A DNA stretch of 64,000 bases. Origin: Aquimarina sp. Aq78 (GTDB lineage: Bacteria > Bacteroidota > Bacteroidia > Flavobacteriales > Flavobacteriaceae). Shown piece by piece: positions 8,316 to 17,114 of this stretch. The position numbers were made by a program, and so were the translations under genes. The stretch covers positions 558,001-622,000 of the forward strand of contig NZ_OMKA01000026.1 of NCBI RefSeq assembly GCF_900299525.1, written 5' to 3'. A model generated the notes under the pieces. It searched no databases. It worked only from the letters and a program-made list of their open reading frames with translations, and had not been told where the DNA came from. How positions within the stretch are numbered: position 1 is the stretch's first letter; the number at the start of each line of letters is the position of its first letter.

Positions 8316-9242
8316 ATGCATATAGTCATCATAGGAGTTGGTGGAGTCGGTGGGTACTTTGGAGGGAAAATTGCTAATTCTGGTCAGAAAGTAACCTTGG
8401 TAGCCAGAGGAAAACATCTCGAAGCTATTAAAAAAAGTGGATTGCAAGTTAAAAGTATCAATGGGGATTTTGTAACTCACCCGTTTTATGCAACAGATCA
8501 GATTGATACTGTAGAAAAAGCAGATGTAGTATTGATCTGTACAAAATCCTGGCAGGTTGCAGAGGCAGCAAAATCTATTCAACCTATTTTAAAAGAAAAT
8601 ACTATTGTTATTCCATTACAAAATGGAGCCGATAATGCAGAAAAAGTAGGTTCTGTAGTAGATGCAAAGCATGTTTTGGGAGGATTATGCAAAATCTATA
8701 GTAAGATAGAAAGTCCAGGCGTTATTTCTCATTTTGGTCATCAACCCGAAGTTGTTTTTGGCGAATTAGACAAAAGTAAAACAGATCGCCTGGAGATAGT
8801 AAAAGAAGTGTTTGATAGAGCAGGCTTTAACAATGTAATTTCTGAAGATATAGATGTAGATATCTGGAGTAAATTTATGTTTATTACTACGGTTAGTGGC
8901 ATTGGAGCACTTACCCGAGCTACTATTGGAGAAGTATATGAAAATCCAGAGACCTATCGTATTTTAGAACAAACGGCTACCGAAATTTATAAGGTAGGTA
9001 CTGCTAAAGGAGTTTCATTACCAGAGGATGTTGTATCTCGGATTATGGCTTTTATCGGTAAACAACCCTATGATTCTACTGCTTCTATGCAACGTGATAT
9101 TATGCAAGGCAGACCTTCAGAATTAGATAATTTTAATGGTTTTATTGTAAAGGAAGGTATCAAACTAGGAGTTCTAACACCTGCAAATACGTTTATATAT
9201 AGTTGTTTATTACCCATGGAGGCTAAAGCCAGAACTTTATAA
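8316..9242 (+). CDS. panE: 2-dehydropantoate 2-reductase family (PanE/ApbA)
   Basis: PanE reduces ketopantoate to pantoate with NADPH in pantothenate (coenzyme A) biosynthesis. The 308-residue protein starts with a Rossmann motif, IIGVGGVGGYFGG (residues 4-16), and has the VVLICTKSWQV and PLQNGADNAEKV segments of the ApbA N-terminal domain. The C-terminal domain has WSKFMFITTVSGIGALTRATIG and ends with PANTFIYSCLLPMEAKART. Length and domain order are normal. Several paralogues of this family act on other 2-keto acids, so the exact substrate is inferred. It is a single gene 113 bases upstream of leuS. Confidence 0.88.
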   Translation: MHIVIIGVGGVGGYFGGKIANSGQKVTLVARGKHLEAIKKSGLQVKSINGDFVTHPFYATDQIDTVEKADVVLICTKSWQVAEAAKSIQPILKENTIVIPLQNGADNAEKVGSVVDAKHVLGGLCKIYSKIESPGVISHFGHQPEVVFGELDKSKTDRLEIVKEVFDRAGFNNVISEDIDVDIWSKFMFITTVSGIGALTRATIGEVYENPETYRILEQTATEIYKVGTAKGVSLPEDVVSRIMAFIGKQPYDSTASMQRDIMQGRPSELDNFNGFIVKEGIKLGVLTPANTFIYSCLLPMEAKARTL

Positions 9243-9310
9243 AATTAATAAAAGACTTCTAATATTATTACATTTCTTCAAATTAGACACAATAATATTA
9301 GTATATACCA

Positions 9311-9318
9311 TATTTTTG
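9311..9318 (+). promoter_or_regulatory. Candidate -7 element of leuS
   Basis: TATTTTTG fits the Bacteroidota -7 consensus TAnnTTTG, 38 bases upstream of the leuS ATG. No TTG is seen at the expected -33 distance. Confidence 0.4.
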
Positions 9319-9355
9319 CACTTCTCATAAAAATGGTAATACAGAAATAAACGTA

Positions 9356-12184
9356 ATGAGCTACGATTTTAATATTATTGAAGCCAGATGGCAAAAATAT
9401 TGGGCAGAAAAAAACACTTTTAAAGCTGAAAACAACAGTGATAAACCTAAATATTATGTATTGGATATGTTCCCATATCCATCAGGGGCAGGATTACACG
9501 TTGGACACCCGTTGGGGTATATCGCCAGTGATATCTATGCACGCTATAAACGTCATAAAGGATTTAATGTATTACACCCGCAAGGATATGATTCTTTTGG
9601 ATTACCGGCAGAGCAGTATGCGATCCAGACAGGACAGCATCCTGCGATAACAACCAAAGAAAATATAGCTCGCTATCGTGAGCAATTAGATAAAATCGGA
9701 TTCTCTTTTGATTGGAGTCGTGAAGTAAAAACCAGTGATCCTAATTTTTATAAATGGACACAGTGGATCTTTATAGAGCTTTTTAATTCGTGGTACGATA
9801 AAGATGCTGATAAAGCAAGAGCGATTGATGATCTGGAAACTGTTTTTACATCAGAAGGAAATGCAAAAGTAAATGCGGTTTGTGATGAAAATATAACACC
9901 ATTCACTGCCGGGGATTGGAATAGTTTTTCCTCAAAAGAAAAGCAAGAAGTACTATTAAAATACAGGTTGACCTATTTGGCAGAGACCGAAGTAAACTGG
10001 TGCCCACAATTAGGAACAGTACTAGCAAATGATGAAATAGTAAATGGAGTTTCTGAGCGAGGAGGATATCCTGTGATTCGTAAAAAAATGACACAGTGGA
10101 GCATGCGTATCTCTGCCTATGCAGAACGATTATTGCAAGGATTAGAAACCATCGATTGGACAGATTCTCTAAAAGAATCACAACGCAACTGGATCGGAAA
10201 ATCTGTAGGAGCTAGTGTAACGTTTGCTATAAACGAACATGATGAGATAATCGAAGTGTTTACCACACGTCCTGATACTATTTTTGGCGCTACGTTTATG
10301 ACATTAGCTCCAGAACATGAATTGGTTGCTAAGATAACAACTCCCGAACAGAAAGCTGATGTAGAAGCTTATATCGAAGCAACAGCCAAACGTAGCGAAC
10401 GTGAGCGTATGGCAGATGTAAAAACCATTAGTGGAGTGTTTACAGGAGCATATGCAGAGCACCCATTTACCAAAAAACCTGTACCCATCTGGATCGGAGA
10501 TTATGTATTGGCAGGATATGGTACCGGTGCTGTAATGGCAGTACCATGTGGAGATCAGAGAGATTATGATTTTGCAAAATATTTTGCTGCCAAACCGAGT
10601 ATGCCGGCTATCACTAATATTTTTGAAGGTGTAGATATCTCTGAAGAAGCTTTTGCCGATAAAGAAAAGACCATTATAGCCAATTCTGATTTCCTTAATG
10701 GTTTAAACTATAAAAAAGCAACCAAAACTGCTATTTATGAGTTAGAAAAACTAGGTCAAGGGCAAGGTAAAACCAATTACAGATTACGTGATGCGGTATT
10801 TAGCCGTCAACGATATTGGGGAGAACCGTTTCCGGTATATTATGTAGATGGGATGCCACAAATGATTGATGTAGCACATTTACCGTTAGCACTACCCGAA
10901 GTAGAAAAATATCTCCCTACAGAAACAGGAGAACCACCATTAGGTCGTGCCGATGTTTGGGCATGGGACGCACAGAAGAATGAGGTGGTGTCTAATGATA
11001 AAATTGATCATAAAACAGTCTTTCCTTTAGAGTTAAATACGATGCCTGGTTGGGCAGGGAGCTCATGGTACCCGTTTCGATATATGGATGCTGGTAATGA
11101 TGCTGAATTCGCTTCCGCAGAAGCGATGCAGTACTGGCAAAATGTAGATTTATACATTGGTGGTAACGAACATGCAACCGGTCACTTATTATATTCTCGT
11201 TTCTGGACCAAATTTTTAAAAGACAGAGCATACCTTACCGTTGATGAGCCGTTTAAAAAACTGATCAACCAAGGTATGATTTTAGGAACTAGTGCTATTG
11301 TGTATAGGATTAGCGGTTCTAATACGTATGTTTCTAAAGGGTTAAAAGATCAATATGAAACAGAAGAACTTCGTGTGGATGTAAGTTTGATCAATAATTC
11401 GGATGAACTAAATGTGGATGCTTTAAGAAAATGGCAACCACAATTTAATGATGCTGATTTTGAGCTTGAAGATGGAAAATACATCGTCGGTAGAGAAGTA
11501 GAGAAAATGTCGAAACGATGGTTTAATGTGGTCAATCCAGATGGTATTTGCGAGCAGTATGGAGCAGATAGTTTACGTTTGTATGAGATGTTCCTTGGGC
11601 CATTAGAACAAGCAAAACCGTGGAATACTGCAGGAATTACCGGAGTACATTCTTTCCTTAAAAAATTATGGAAATTATACCACGATGGCGAAACATTTGG
11701 TGTAACCGATACAGAACCTACCAAAAACGATTTAAAAACATTGCATAAAACCATCAAAAAGGTAGAAGAAGATATCGAGAATTTCTCGTTTAATACATCG
11801 GTAAGTACCTTTATGATTGCGGTAAATGAATTGACAGCTCAAAAATGTACTTCTAGAGCGATTTTAGAATCCTTGATCGTGTTAATTTCTCCTTATGCTC
11901 CTCACATCGCAGAAGAGTTATGGTGCAAATTAGGACATAAAGAATCTATATCGACGGCAGCATTTCCTGTATTCGAAGAGAAACACCTGGTAGAAAGTAC
12001 TAAGCAATACCCAATTTCGTTTAATGGTAAAATGCGTTTTACGATGGAGTTATCGTTAGACCTAAGCAAAGATGAGATCGAAGAAGCGGTTATGGCGCAT
12101 GAAAAGACGCAAGAACAACTTGCTGGTCGAGAACCTAAAAAGGTAATCGTAGTACCTGGTAAAATTGTAAATGTGGTTGGGTAG
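9356..12184 (+). CDS. leuS: Leucyl-tRNA synthetase
   Basis: LeuS is the class I aminoacyl-tRNA synthetase that charges tRNA-Leu in the cytoplasm. The 942-residue protein has the HIGH-type motif in PYPSGAGLHVGHPLGY (HVGH at 48-51), a CP1 editing domain with the Thr-rich FTTRPDTIFGATFM segment, and the KMSKS-type loop as VEKMSKRWFNVVNPDG. The C-terminal anticodon-binding region ends with KKVIVVPGKIVNVVG. The length is normal for Bacteroidota, which carry an insert before the editing domain. It is probably monocistronic. Confidence 0.98.
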   Translation: MSYDFNIIEARWQKYWAEKNTFKAENNSDKPKYYVLDMFPYPSGAGLHVGHPLGYIASDIYARYKRHKGFNVLHPQGYDSFGLPAEQYAIQTGQHPAITTKENIARYREQLDKIGFSFDWSREVKTSDPNFYKWTQWIFIELFNSWYDKDADKARAIDDLETVFTSEGNAKVNAVCDENITPFTAGDWNSFSSKEKQEVLLKYRLTYLAETEVNWCPQLGTVLANDEIVNGVSERGGYPVIRKKMTQWSMRISAYAERLLQGLETIDWTDSLKESQRNWIGKSVGASVTFAINEHDEIIEVFTTRPDTIFGATFMTLAPEHELVAKITTPEQKADVEAYIEATAKRSERERMADVKTISGVFTGAYAEHPFTKKPVPIWIGDYVLAGYGTGAVMAVPCGDQRDYDFAKYFAAKPSMPAITNIFEGVDISEEAFADKEKTIIANSDFLNGLNYKKATKTAIYELEKLGQGQGKTNYRLRDAVFSRQRYWGEPFPVYYVDGMPQMIDVAHLPLALPEVEKYLPTETGEPPLGRADVWAWDAQKNEVVSNDKIDHKTVFPLELNTMPGWAGSSWYPFRYMDAGNDAEFASAEAMQYWQNVDLYIGGNEHATGHLLYSRFWTKFLKDRAYLTVDEPFKKLINQGMILGTSAIVYRISGSNTYVSKGLKDQYETEELRVDVSLINNSDELNVDALRKWQPQFNDADFELEDGKYIVGREVEKMSKRWFNVVNPDGICEQYGADSLRLYEMFLGPLEQAKPWNTAGITGVHSFLKKLWKLYHDGETFGVTDTEPTKNDLKTLHKTIKKVEEDIENFSFNTSVSTFMIAVNELTAQKCTSRAILESLIVLISPYAPHIAEELWCKLGHKESISTAAFPVFEEKHLVESTKQYPISFNGKMRFTMELSLDLSKDEIEEAVMAHEKTQEQLAGREPKKVIVVPGKIVNVVG

Positions 12185-12530
12185 GGTGTTGATTTTTAAT
12201 ATATTACTTCATTGAAATGTTTAACGGTAAAAGTAGGATTGTCAACCTCACTTTGTGTGATGGTTTTACCGTTATTTGATGTTAATTTATTGTTTTTTTT
12301 ATTTTTTAATCAAAAAAATAATTAGTGGTGTAAAAACAGAAAATATCGATCTGTAAGCGATTTTTGATTTCTGCCGAAAAAATTTCAATAAAAATGAAAT
12401 AAACTGTTGAAAATCTAATTTTTTTAGGAAAAATCAAAGATTCTTCAAAATTGTTAAGATTGTATTTTTTGGAGTTTTTTAATTGTGTATTTTGCGAAAA
12501 ACATATATTTTCGGCACAAAAATTAGAGAT
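12185..12530. other. Intergenic region leuS to ald
   Basis: The first 90 bases hold a possible leuS terminator (separate entry). The remainder is very AT-rich leader of ald. A TATTTTG at 12488-12494, one base short of TAnnTTTG, lies 16 bases after a TTG at 12469-12471 and is the best promoter candidate. No coding sequence is visible. Confidence 0.4.
12223..12273 (+). terminator. Possible leuS terminator
   Basis: AACGGTAAAA (12223-12232) pairs with TTTTACCGTT (12264-12273) across a 31-base loop, 38 bases after the leuS stop. The long loop makes this only moderately convincing. Confidence 0.4.
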
Positions 12531-13646
12531 ATGGTAATTGGTGTTCCCAAAGAAATCAAAAATAACGAGAACAGAGTAGGTGTAACACCTGCCGGGACTA
12601 TGGAGCTTGTTAGACATGGTCATGCTGTTTTCATACAGCAGAATGCTGGTCTTCAAAGTGGTTTTGAAGATGAAGAATATATCAAAGCAGGTGCTAAAAT
12701 TTTGCCTACTATAGAAGAGGTATATAACACTGCCGAAATGATTATTAAGGTCAAGGAGCCTATTGAACCAGAATATAAATTGATCAAAAAAGATCAATTG
12801 GTGTTTACATACTTTCATTTTGCATCGGGAGAAGCATTAACTAATGCAATGATTGCAAGTGGTTCGGTTTGTGTTTCTTATGAAACTGTTGAAGATCCAG
12901 ATCGAAGTCTTCCATTATTAACTCCGATGAGTGAAGTAGCAGGACGTATGTCTATCCAACAAGGAGCTAAGTTTTTAGAAAAACCATTAAAAGGAAGAGG
13001 AGTTCTTCTAGGTGGTGTTCCCGGTGTTCCACCAGCAAAAGTATTAGTACTTGGTGGAGGTGTAGTAGGAACTCAAGCTGCTAAGATGGCTGCAGGAATG
13101 GGAGCTGATGTAACGATTTTGGATATTAGTATGAAGAGATTACGTTACTTAGATGATGTAATGGCTGCAAATGTTAAGACAGAATATTCTAACGAGTATA
13201 ATATTCGTAAGCATATAAAAGATTCTGATTTAATTATCGGAGGAGTATTAATACCAGGTGCAAAAGCACCAAAATTGATCACTCGCGATATGCTTAAAGA
13301 GATGCGTCCAGGAACTGTGGTAGTAGATGTAGCAGTAGATCAGGGAGGTTGTTTTGAAACAACAAAACCAACAACGCATCAAGATCCAGTATATATTATT
13401 GATGATGTTGTACATTATTCTGTTGCAAATATGCCAGGTGCAGTACCATATACGTCAACTTTGGCATTAACTAATGTCACTTTGCCATATGCAGTACAAT
13501 TGGCAAATAAAGGCTGGAAAAAAGCTTGTAATGAAAATATACCACTTAAAAAAGGACTAAACGTGATTAACGGTGATGTCGTATATCCTGCGATATCCGA
13601 AGCTTTTAATCTTCCTTTAAAAGATGTAAATGCATATTTGAATTAA
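12531..13646 (+). CDS. ald: Alanine dehydrogenase
   Basis: Ald interconverts L-alanine and pyruvate plus ammonia with NAD. From the ATG at 12531 (preceded by TTAGAGAT) the protein is 371 residues, the usual family length. It begins MVIGVPKEIKNNENRVGVTP, has the Lys of MIIKVKEP and the catalytic His of FTYFHFAS, and a nucleotide-binding Rossmann segment KVLVLGGGVVGTQAAKMA. An upstream TTG start at 12483 would add 16 unconserved residues. An Lrp-family regulator lies 0.9 kb downstream on the other strand, and such regulators often control ald. Confidence 0.97.
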   Translation: MVIGVPKEIKNNENRVGVTPAGTMELVRHGHAVFIQQNAGLQSGFEDEEYIKAGAKILPTIEEVYNTAEMIIKVKEPIEPEYKLIKKDQLVFTYFHFASGEALTNAMIASGSVCVSYETVEDPDRSLPLLTPMSEVAGRMSIQQGAKFLEKPLKGRGVLLGGVPGVPPAKVLVLGGGVVGTQAAKMAAGMGADVTILDISMKRLRYLDDVMAANVKTEYSNEYNIRKHIKDSDLIIGGVLIPGAKAPKLITRDMLKEMRPGTVVVDVAVDQGGCFETTKPTTHQDPVYIIDDVVHYSVANMPGAVPYTSTLALTNVTLPYAVQLANKGWKKACNENIPLKKGLNVINGDVVYPAISEAFNLPLKDVNAYLN

Positions 13647-13680
13647 ACTCGATTTATTGGCTAACTCAAGTTTATTTAAT

Positions 13681-13711
13681 CAAAAACCTCGTTATTATGG
13701 CGAGGTTTTTG
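13681..13711 (+). terminator. ald terminator
   Basis: CAAAAACCTCG (13681-13691) and CGAGGTTTTTG (13701-13711) form an 11-bp stem with a 9-base loop, 34 bases after the ald stop. Confidence 0.85.
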
Positions 13712-13756
13712 TATTTTATATACCAAGTTTAATTACAATAAAAAAAGTGAATAGTT

Positions 13757-14449
13757 ATGATGGGATATTATATTATTGCGGGAGTCATATTTTTGGTGAG
13801 CACCTATGTAAGCAATAAACTCAAAAGTAAATTCAAGAAATATTCTAATATCAGTTTGCAAAATGGCATGAGTGGTGCAGAGATTGCTACAAAGATGCTA
13901 CAGGATAACGGGATTCGTGATGTGCAGGTGGTTTCTACAGCAGGAATGCTTACAGATCATTATAATCCAAGAAATAAGACAGTAAATTTAAGTGAAGGAG
14001 TGTATAGTCAACGTAATGCAGCGGCAGCGGCGGTAGCTGCTCATGAATGCGGTCATGCTGTGCAACATGCCAGATCATATAGTTGGTTAACAATGCGATC
14101 AAAGATAGTACCCGCTGTAGGAGTTGCAAGTAAACTCTCTAATTTTGTGATTATGGGAGGGCTTATTCTTTCAGCATCCGGAATGATCTTTGGGAATACT
14201 ATTTTCCTGATTGGGATTATATTATTCGGAGTAACTACGTTATTTGCATTTATTACACTTCCTGTAGAGTATGATGCTAGTAATAGAGCATTAGCATGGT
14301 TAGAAAATAATAATATGCTTACTACCCAGGAGCATGCAGGGGCAAAAGATGCATTGAAATGGGCTGCCCGTACCTACGTAGTAGCTGCTTTAGGTTCTTT
14401 GGCAACCTTACTGTACTTTATCTCTATCTTTATGGGTAGAAGGGATTAA
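13757..14449 (+). CDS. YugP-type zinc metallopeptidase (membrane)
   Basis: The 230-residue membrane protein belongs to the neutral zinc metallopeptidase family typified by Bacillus YugP. The zinc motif HECGH lies at residues 96-100 within AAAVAAHECGHAVQHARSYSW's central part, and a conserved LPVEYDASNRA follows near residue 175. An N-terminal membrane helix (3-18), two central ones (about 120-165) and one near the C-terminus (about 205-225) place the active site at the inner membrane. Substrates of this family are not well known. The gene stands alone between ald and the convergent Lrp gene. Confidence 0.9.
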   Translation: MMGYYIIAGVIFLVSTYVSNKLKSKFKKYSNISLQNGMSGAEIATKMLQDNGIRDVQVVSTAGMLTDHYNPRNKTVNLSEGVYSQRNAAAAAVAAHECGHAVQHARSYSWLTMRSKIVPAVGVASKLSNFVIMGGLILSASGMIFGNTIFLIGIILFGVTTLFAFITLPVEYDASNRALAWLENNNMLTTQEHAGAKDALKWAARTYVVAALGSLATLLYFISIFMGRRD

Positions 14450-14455
14450 ATTTTA

Positions 14456-14521
14456 TAGAAATATGATCTGTCCGGAATACTGAGTCAAGTTTGATATAAA
14501 GCCTGGCAGATCATATTTCTA
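14456..14521. terminator. Inverted repeat between convergent genes
   Basis: TAGAAATATGATCTG (14456-14470) is exactly complementary to 14507-14521, with a 36-base intervening segment. The right arm runs up to the stop codon of the Lrp gene. It probably serves as a shared terminator for the converging peptidase and Lrp genes. Confidence 0.55.
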
Positions 14522-14992
14522 TTATATCTTAATCTGGCGATCGATTTGTTGGTCTAATGAAATAAAAGTCTCTGTACGGGATACACCTTCTATAGCTTGA
14601 ATATTTTTATTCAATACAACCATTAGATGCTCGTTATCCCTACATAGTATTTTGATAAAAATAGACCAATTTCCTGTAGTGTAATGGCATTCGATTACTT
14701 CTGGGATGTCTCGTAATTGTTTTACTGCTTTTGGGTTACTTACGGCTTTGTCCAGATGCACACCTACAAAAGCCATTGTTTTATATCCTAGGACTTTGGG
14801 ATCGATTATAAACTTTGATCCAGCAATAAGCCCTGAAGCTTCGAGTTTACGAAGTCTTTGATGAATAGCAGCACCAGATATTCCTACTTTTCTGGCGATT
14901 TCCAGGATAGGTCTTCGGGCATCTTCCATAAGATTACGTAAAATCTCTTTATCAATACCATCAATTTTTAAGTTATTGTTTTGACCTTTCAT
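14522..14992 (-). CDS. Lrp/AsnC-family transcriptional regulator
   Basis: Lrp/AsnC proteins are small DNA-binding regulators that respond to amino acids. The 156-residue protein has the N-terminal winged helix-turn-helix (about 12-62; DKEILRNLMEDARRPILEIA and VGISGAAIHQRLRKLEASG) and a C-terminal RAM/AsnC ligand domain (about 75-150; AFVGVHLDKAVSNPKAV and TTGNWSIFIKI). It lies between ald and a saccharopine-dehydrogenase-type gene, which suggests control of alanine or lysine metabolism; this is inference from context. It is 146 bases downstream of the latter on the same strand. Confidence 0.94.
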   Translation of the reverse strand: MKGQNNNLKIDGIDKEILRNLMEDARRPILEIARKVGISGAAIHQRLRKLEASGLIAGSKFIIDPKVLGYKTMAFVGVHLDKAVSNPKAVKQLRDIPEVIECHYTTGNWSIFIKILCRDNEHLMVVLNKNIQAIEGVSRTETFISLDQQIDRQIKI

Positions 14993-15138
14993 AGGATATA
15001 AAATTACAATTATTAACTAAAAATACAATTAATGGTTTTTAATTGAAACGTAAAACTGGAAATTGTTAAAAAATTAAATCAGATAACAATTCAATAGATT
15101 TTATATGAACTTAAAAAACGATAATTCTTTAATTCAAT

Positions 15139-16509
15139 TTATCCTTTTACACCATCAGGATTATAGCCAAGATAATCACGTTCTCTTTCCTTAAATACAA
15201 TACCATACTCTTCAAGTTCTTTGAGTATAGGAGTATATACCTCTTCCTGAATAGGGATCTGTACTCCTGGGGTGGTAATTTGTTTGTTCAGAATGCGTAA
15301 TGTGGCCATTGCTACCGGTAAACCTACAGTTCTGGCCATCGCTGTATACGATTGATCTTTGCCAATACTTACCATAGTAGCATCTATCTGCTTGTGTTTG
15401 CCGTTAATCTCATAACCAAACTTATGATACATCACGATCATATCTTTATCTCCTTCATCCAAAGTCCAGTTGTCCATCAAGATTTTCTGAAGAATCTGCG
15501 CAGGAGTAGCATTAGGAATGCCGACTTTTTTATCTGGATTAAAAAGATCAAGTTCCAGAAGTTTATCCCACATAATATCATCTTGATCAATTTTAAGGTA
15601 ATGACGAAGTTTTAGCTCTACCGAATCCGAAGGAGAATAGGCGAGAAAACAATTTGTGAAATCACGATAACTCATATCTTCTGAATTCGCAAGAGTGTAA
15701 TCATCTGCAGTCATACCTAATTGTACAAAGGTATTCCATGCTCTAGAAAACCCTACTCTTCTTATAGTTCCTCTGTATAGAGTTAAGATATCATCTAATC
15801 CATAAATACTTTGATATTTTAAAGAATTTCGATTTGCATAGGCTTCAAAACGGCCATAACCTTCGACTTCAAGAAATTCTGTTCTTCTAAATAATTTATG
15901 ATAAGGTATATACTTATATGTTCCTTCTTGTAGGAATTCTGCACCACCACCTTGTCCGGCAATAACAACATTTCGAGGATTCCAGGTAAATTTATAATTC
16001 CATAAGTTAGTATCACTTTCGGGGGCGACCAATCCACCCGTAAAAGATTCAAATAAAATTATTTTACCACCTTGATTTCTAATCCTATCGATGACCTGCA
16101 TTGCACTCATGTGATCGACACCAGGATCTACGCCAATCTCATTCATAAAAACGAGTCCTTTTTTACGAACTTCTGCATCAAGTTCCTGCATTTCTGGGCT
16201 AACATATGATGCGGTGACCATACATTTGCCAAATAGCAAGCAGTCTTTAGCTACTTCGATATGAAACCGTGCAGGAAGCATTGATACTACAATATCTGCA
16301 TTTTGAATAGCTTTTTCTCGTGAATTCTGATCAAAAACATCCAGAAGTACTGCTTCTGTATTAGAATGATCGCCAGCTAGCTTTTTTGCGTTTTCAATAG
16401 AAATATCACCAATAGTGATATATAGATTTTCTGAAATAGATTTATCCTTGAAATATTTAATGAGAACCGCAGTAGATTTACCTGCACCAATAACTAAGAT
16501 CTTTCGCAT
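15139..16509 (-). CDS. Saccharopine dehydrogenase-family oxidoreductase
   Basis: The 456-residue protein starts with an NAD(P)-binding Rossmann motif, ILVIGAGKSTAVL (GAGK at 8-11), followed by the AVLLDVFDQ and IVVSMLPARFHIEVAKDC segments of the saccharopine dehydrogenase N-domain. The centre contains NEIGVDPGVDHMSAMQVID, typical of saccharopine reductase-type enzymes. The family acts in lysine biosynthesis or degradation, interconverting saccharopine with aminoadipate semialdehyde or with lysine and 2-oxoglutarate. In Bacteroidota such genes are usually linked to lysine catabolism. The nearby Lrp gene fits amino-acid-responsive control. The precise reaction is not determined. Confidence 0.88.
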   Translation of the reverse strand: MRKILVIGAGKSTAVLIKYFKDKSISENLYITIGDISIENAKKLAGDHSNTEAVLLDVFDQNSREKAIQNADIVVSMLPARFHIEVAKDCLLFGKCMVTASYVSPEMQELDAEVRKKGLVFMNEIGVDPGVDHMSAMQVIDRIRNQGGKIILFESFTGGLVAPESDTNLWNYKFTWNPRNVVIAGQGGGAEFLQEGTYKYIPYHKLFRRTEFLEVEGYGRFEAYANRNSLKYQSIYGLDDILTLYRGTIRRVGFSRAWNTFVQLGMTADDYTLANSEDMSYRDFTNCFLAYSPSDSVELKLRHYLKIDQDDIMWDKLLELDLFNPDKKVGIPNATPAQILQKILMDNWTLDEGDKDMIVMYHKFGYEINGKHKQIDATMVSIGKDQSYTAMARTVGLPVAMATLRILNKQITTPGVQIPIQEEVYTPILKELEEYGIVFKERERDYLGYNPDGVKG

Positions 16510-16646
16510 ACCTTCTGATATTTTGATAACTTTGATACGAATGTAATAAATACCGCAAAGATTAGGTTCTCTACAACTGTGGATTAATTATATTTTTGAA
16601 AAATTTTTGTCTAAAGTTTAAAATTTAATACTAGTTATAGTCAATT

Positions 16647-17045
16647 ATGGATAAAATATCAGCAAACAAAACAATTTTGATTACCGGTGCCGTGATGGGA
16701 TTACTTGCGGTACTATTAGGAGCTTTTGGAGCTCATGGATTAGAGAAATTAGTAGATCCGGAAAGTATTAATTCTTTTACAACTGGGGTACGATATCAAA
16801 TGTATCATGCTATCGTTTGTATTATTTTGGGGAATATGTCTGTTTTACAAGAGGTTACCAGAAAGCGTATTTTTTACTTTTTCATGGGGGGAATAACCCT
16901 TTTTTCAGGGTCAATATACCTTTTGGTGATCGATGAGGTTTTAGGGATTTCTCTGTCAAGTATTGGTTTTATTACCCCTTTGGGAGGTCTTCTATTGATA
17001 CTTGGATGGACTTTCTTAGTAATTTCATTGGTAAAGATTAAGTGA
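16647..17045 (+). CDS. DUF423 membrane protein
   Basis: The 132-residue protein has four membrane helices and the DUF423 (YgdD/TMEM256-like) pattern: GAVMGLLAVLLGAFGAHGLE near the N-terminus, then YQMYHAIVCIILGN and a C-terminal TPLGGLLLILGWTFL. The family is widespread, sits in the inner membrane and has no established function. It ends 70 bases before pckA. A good promoter lies in that gap, so the two are probably separate transcripts. Confidence 0.92.
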   Translation: MDKISANKTILITGAVMGLLAVLLGAFGAHGLEKLVDPESINSFTTGVRYQMYHAIVCIILGNMSVLQEVTRKRIFYFFMGGITLFSGSIYLLVIDEVLGISLSSIGFITPLGGLLLILGWTFLVISLVKIK

Positions 17046-17050
17046 TTTTT

Positions 17051-17084
17051 TTGTCGGTTAGTGTAATTATTATTTATAATTTTG
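17051..17084 (+). promoter_or_regulatory. pckA promoter (Bacteroidota type)
   Basis: TTG at 17051-17053 and TAATTTTG at 17077-17084 are separated by 23 bases, fitting the flavobacterial TTG-N17-23-TAnnTTTG consensus. Transcription would start near 17090. That excludes the upstream in-frame start at 17082 and supports the ATG at 17115. Confidence 0.65.
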
Positions 17085-17114
17085 CACGTACATAACAAAC
17101 ACAACATATTATAT

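Noticed and set aside
11350..11757. 135-codon minus-strand frame inside leuS
   Set aside because: It is antisense to the KMSKS region of leuS, with no independent support.
17082..17114. N-terminal extension of pckA from a non-ATG start
   Set aside because: A consensus promoter overlaps it, so it would lie at or before the transcription start.
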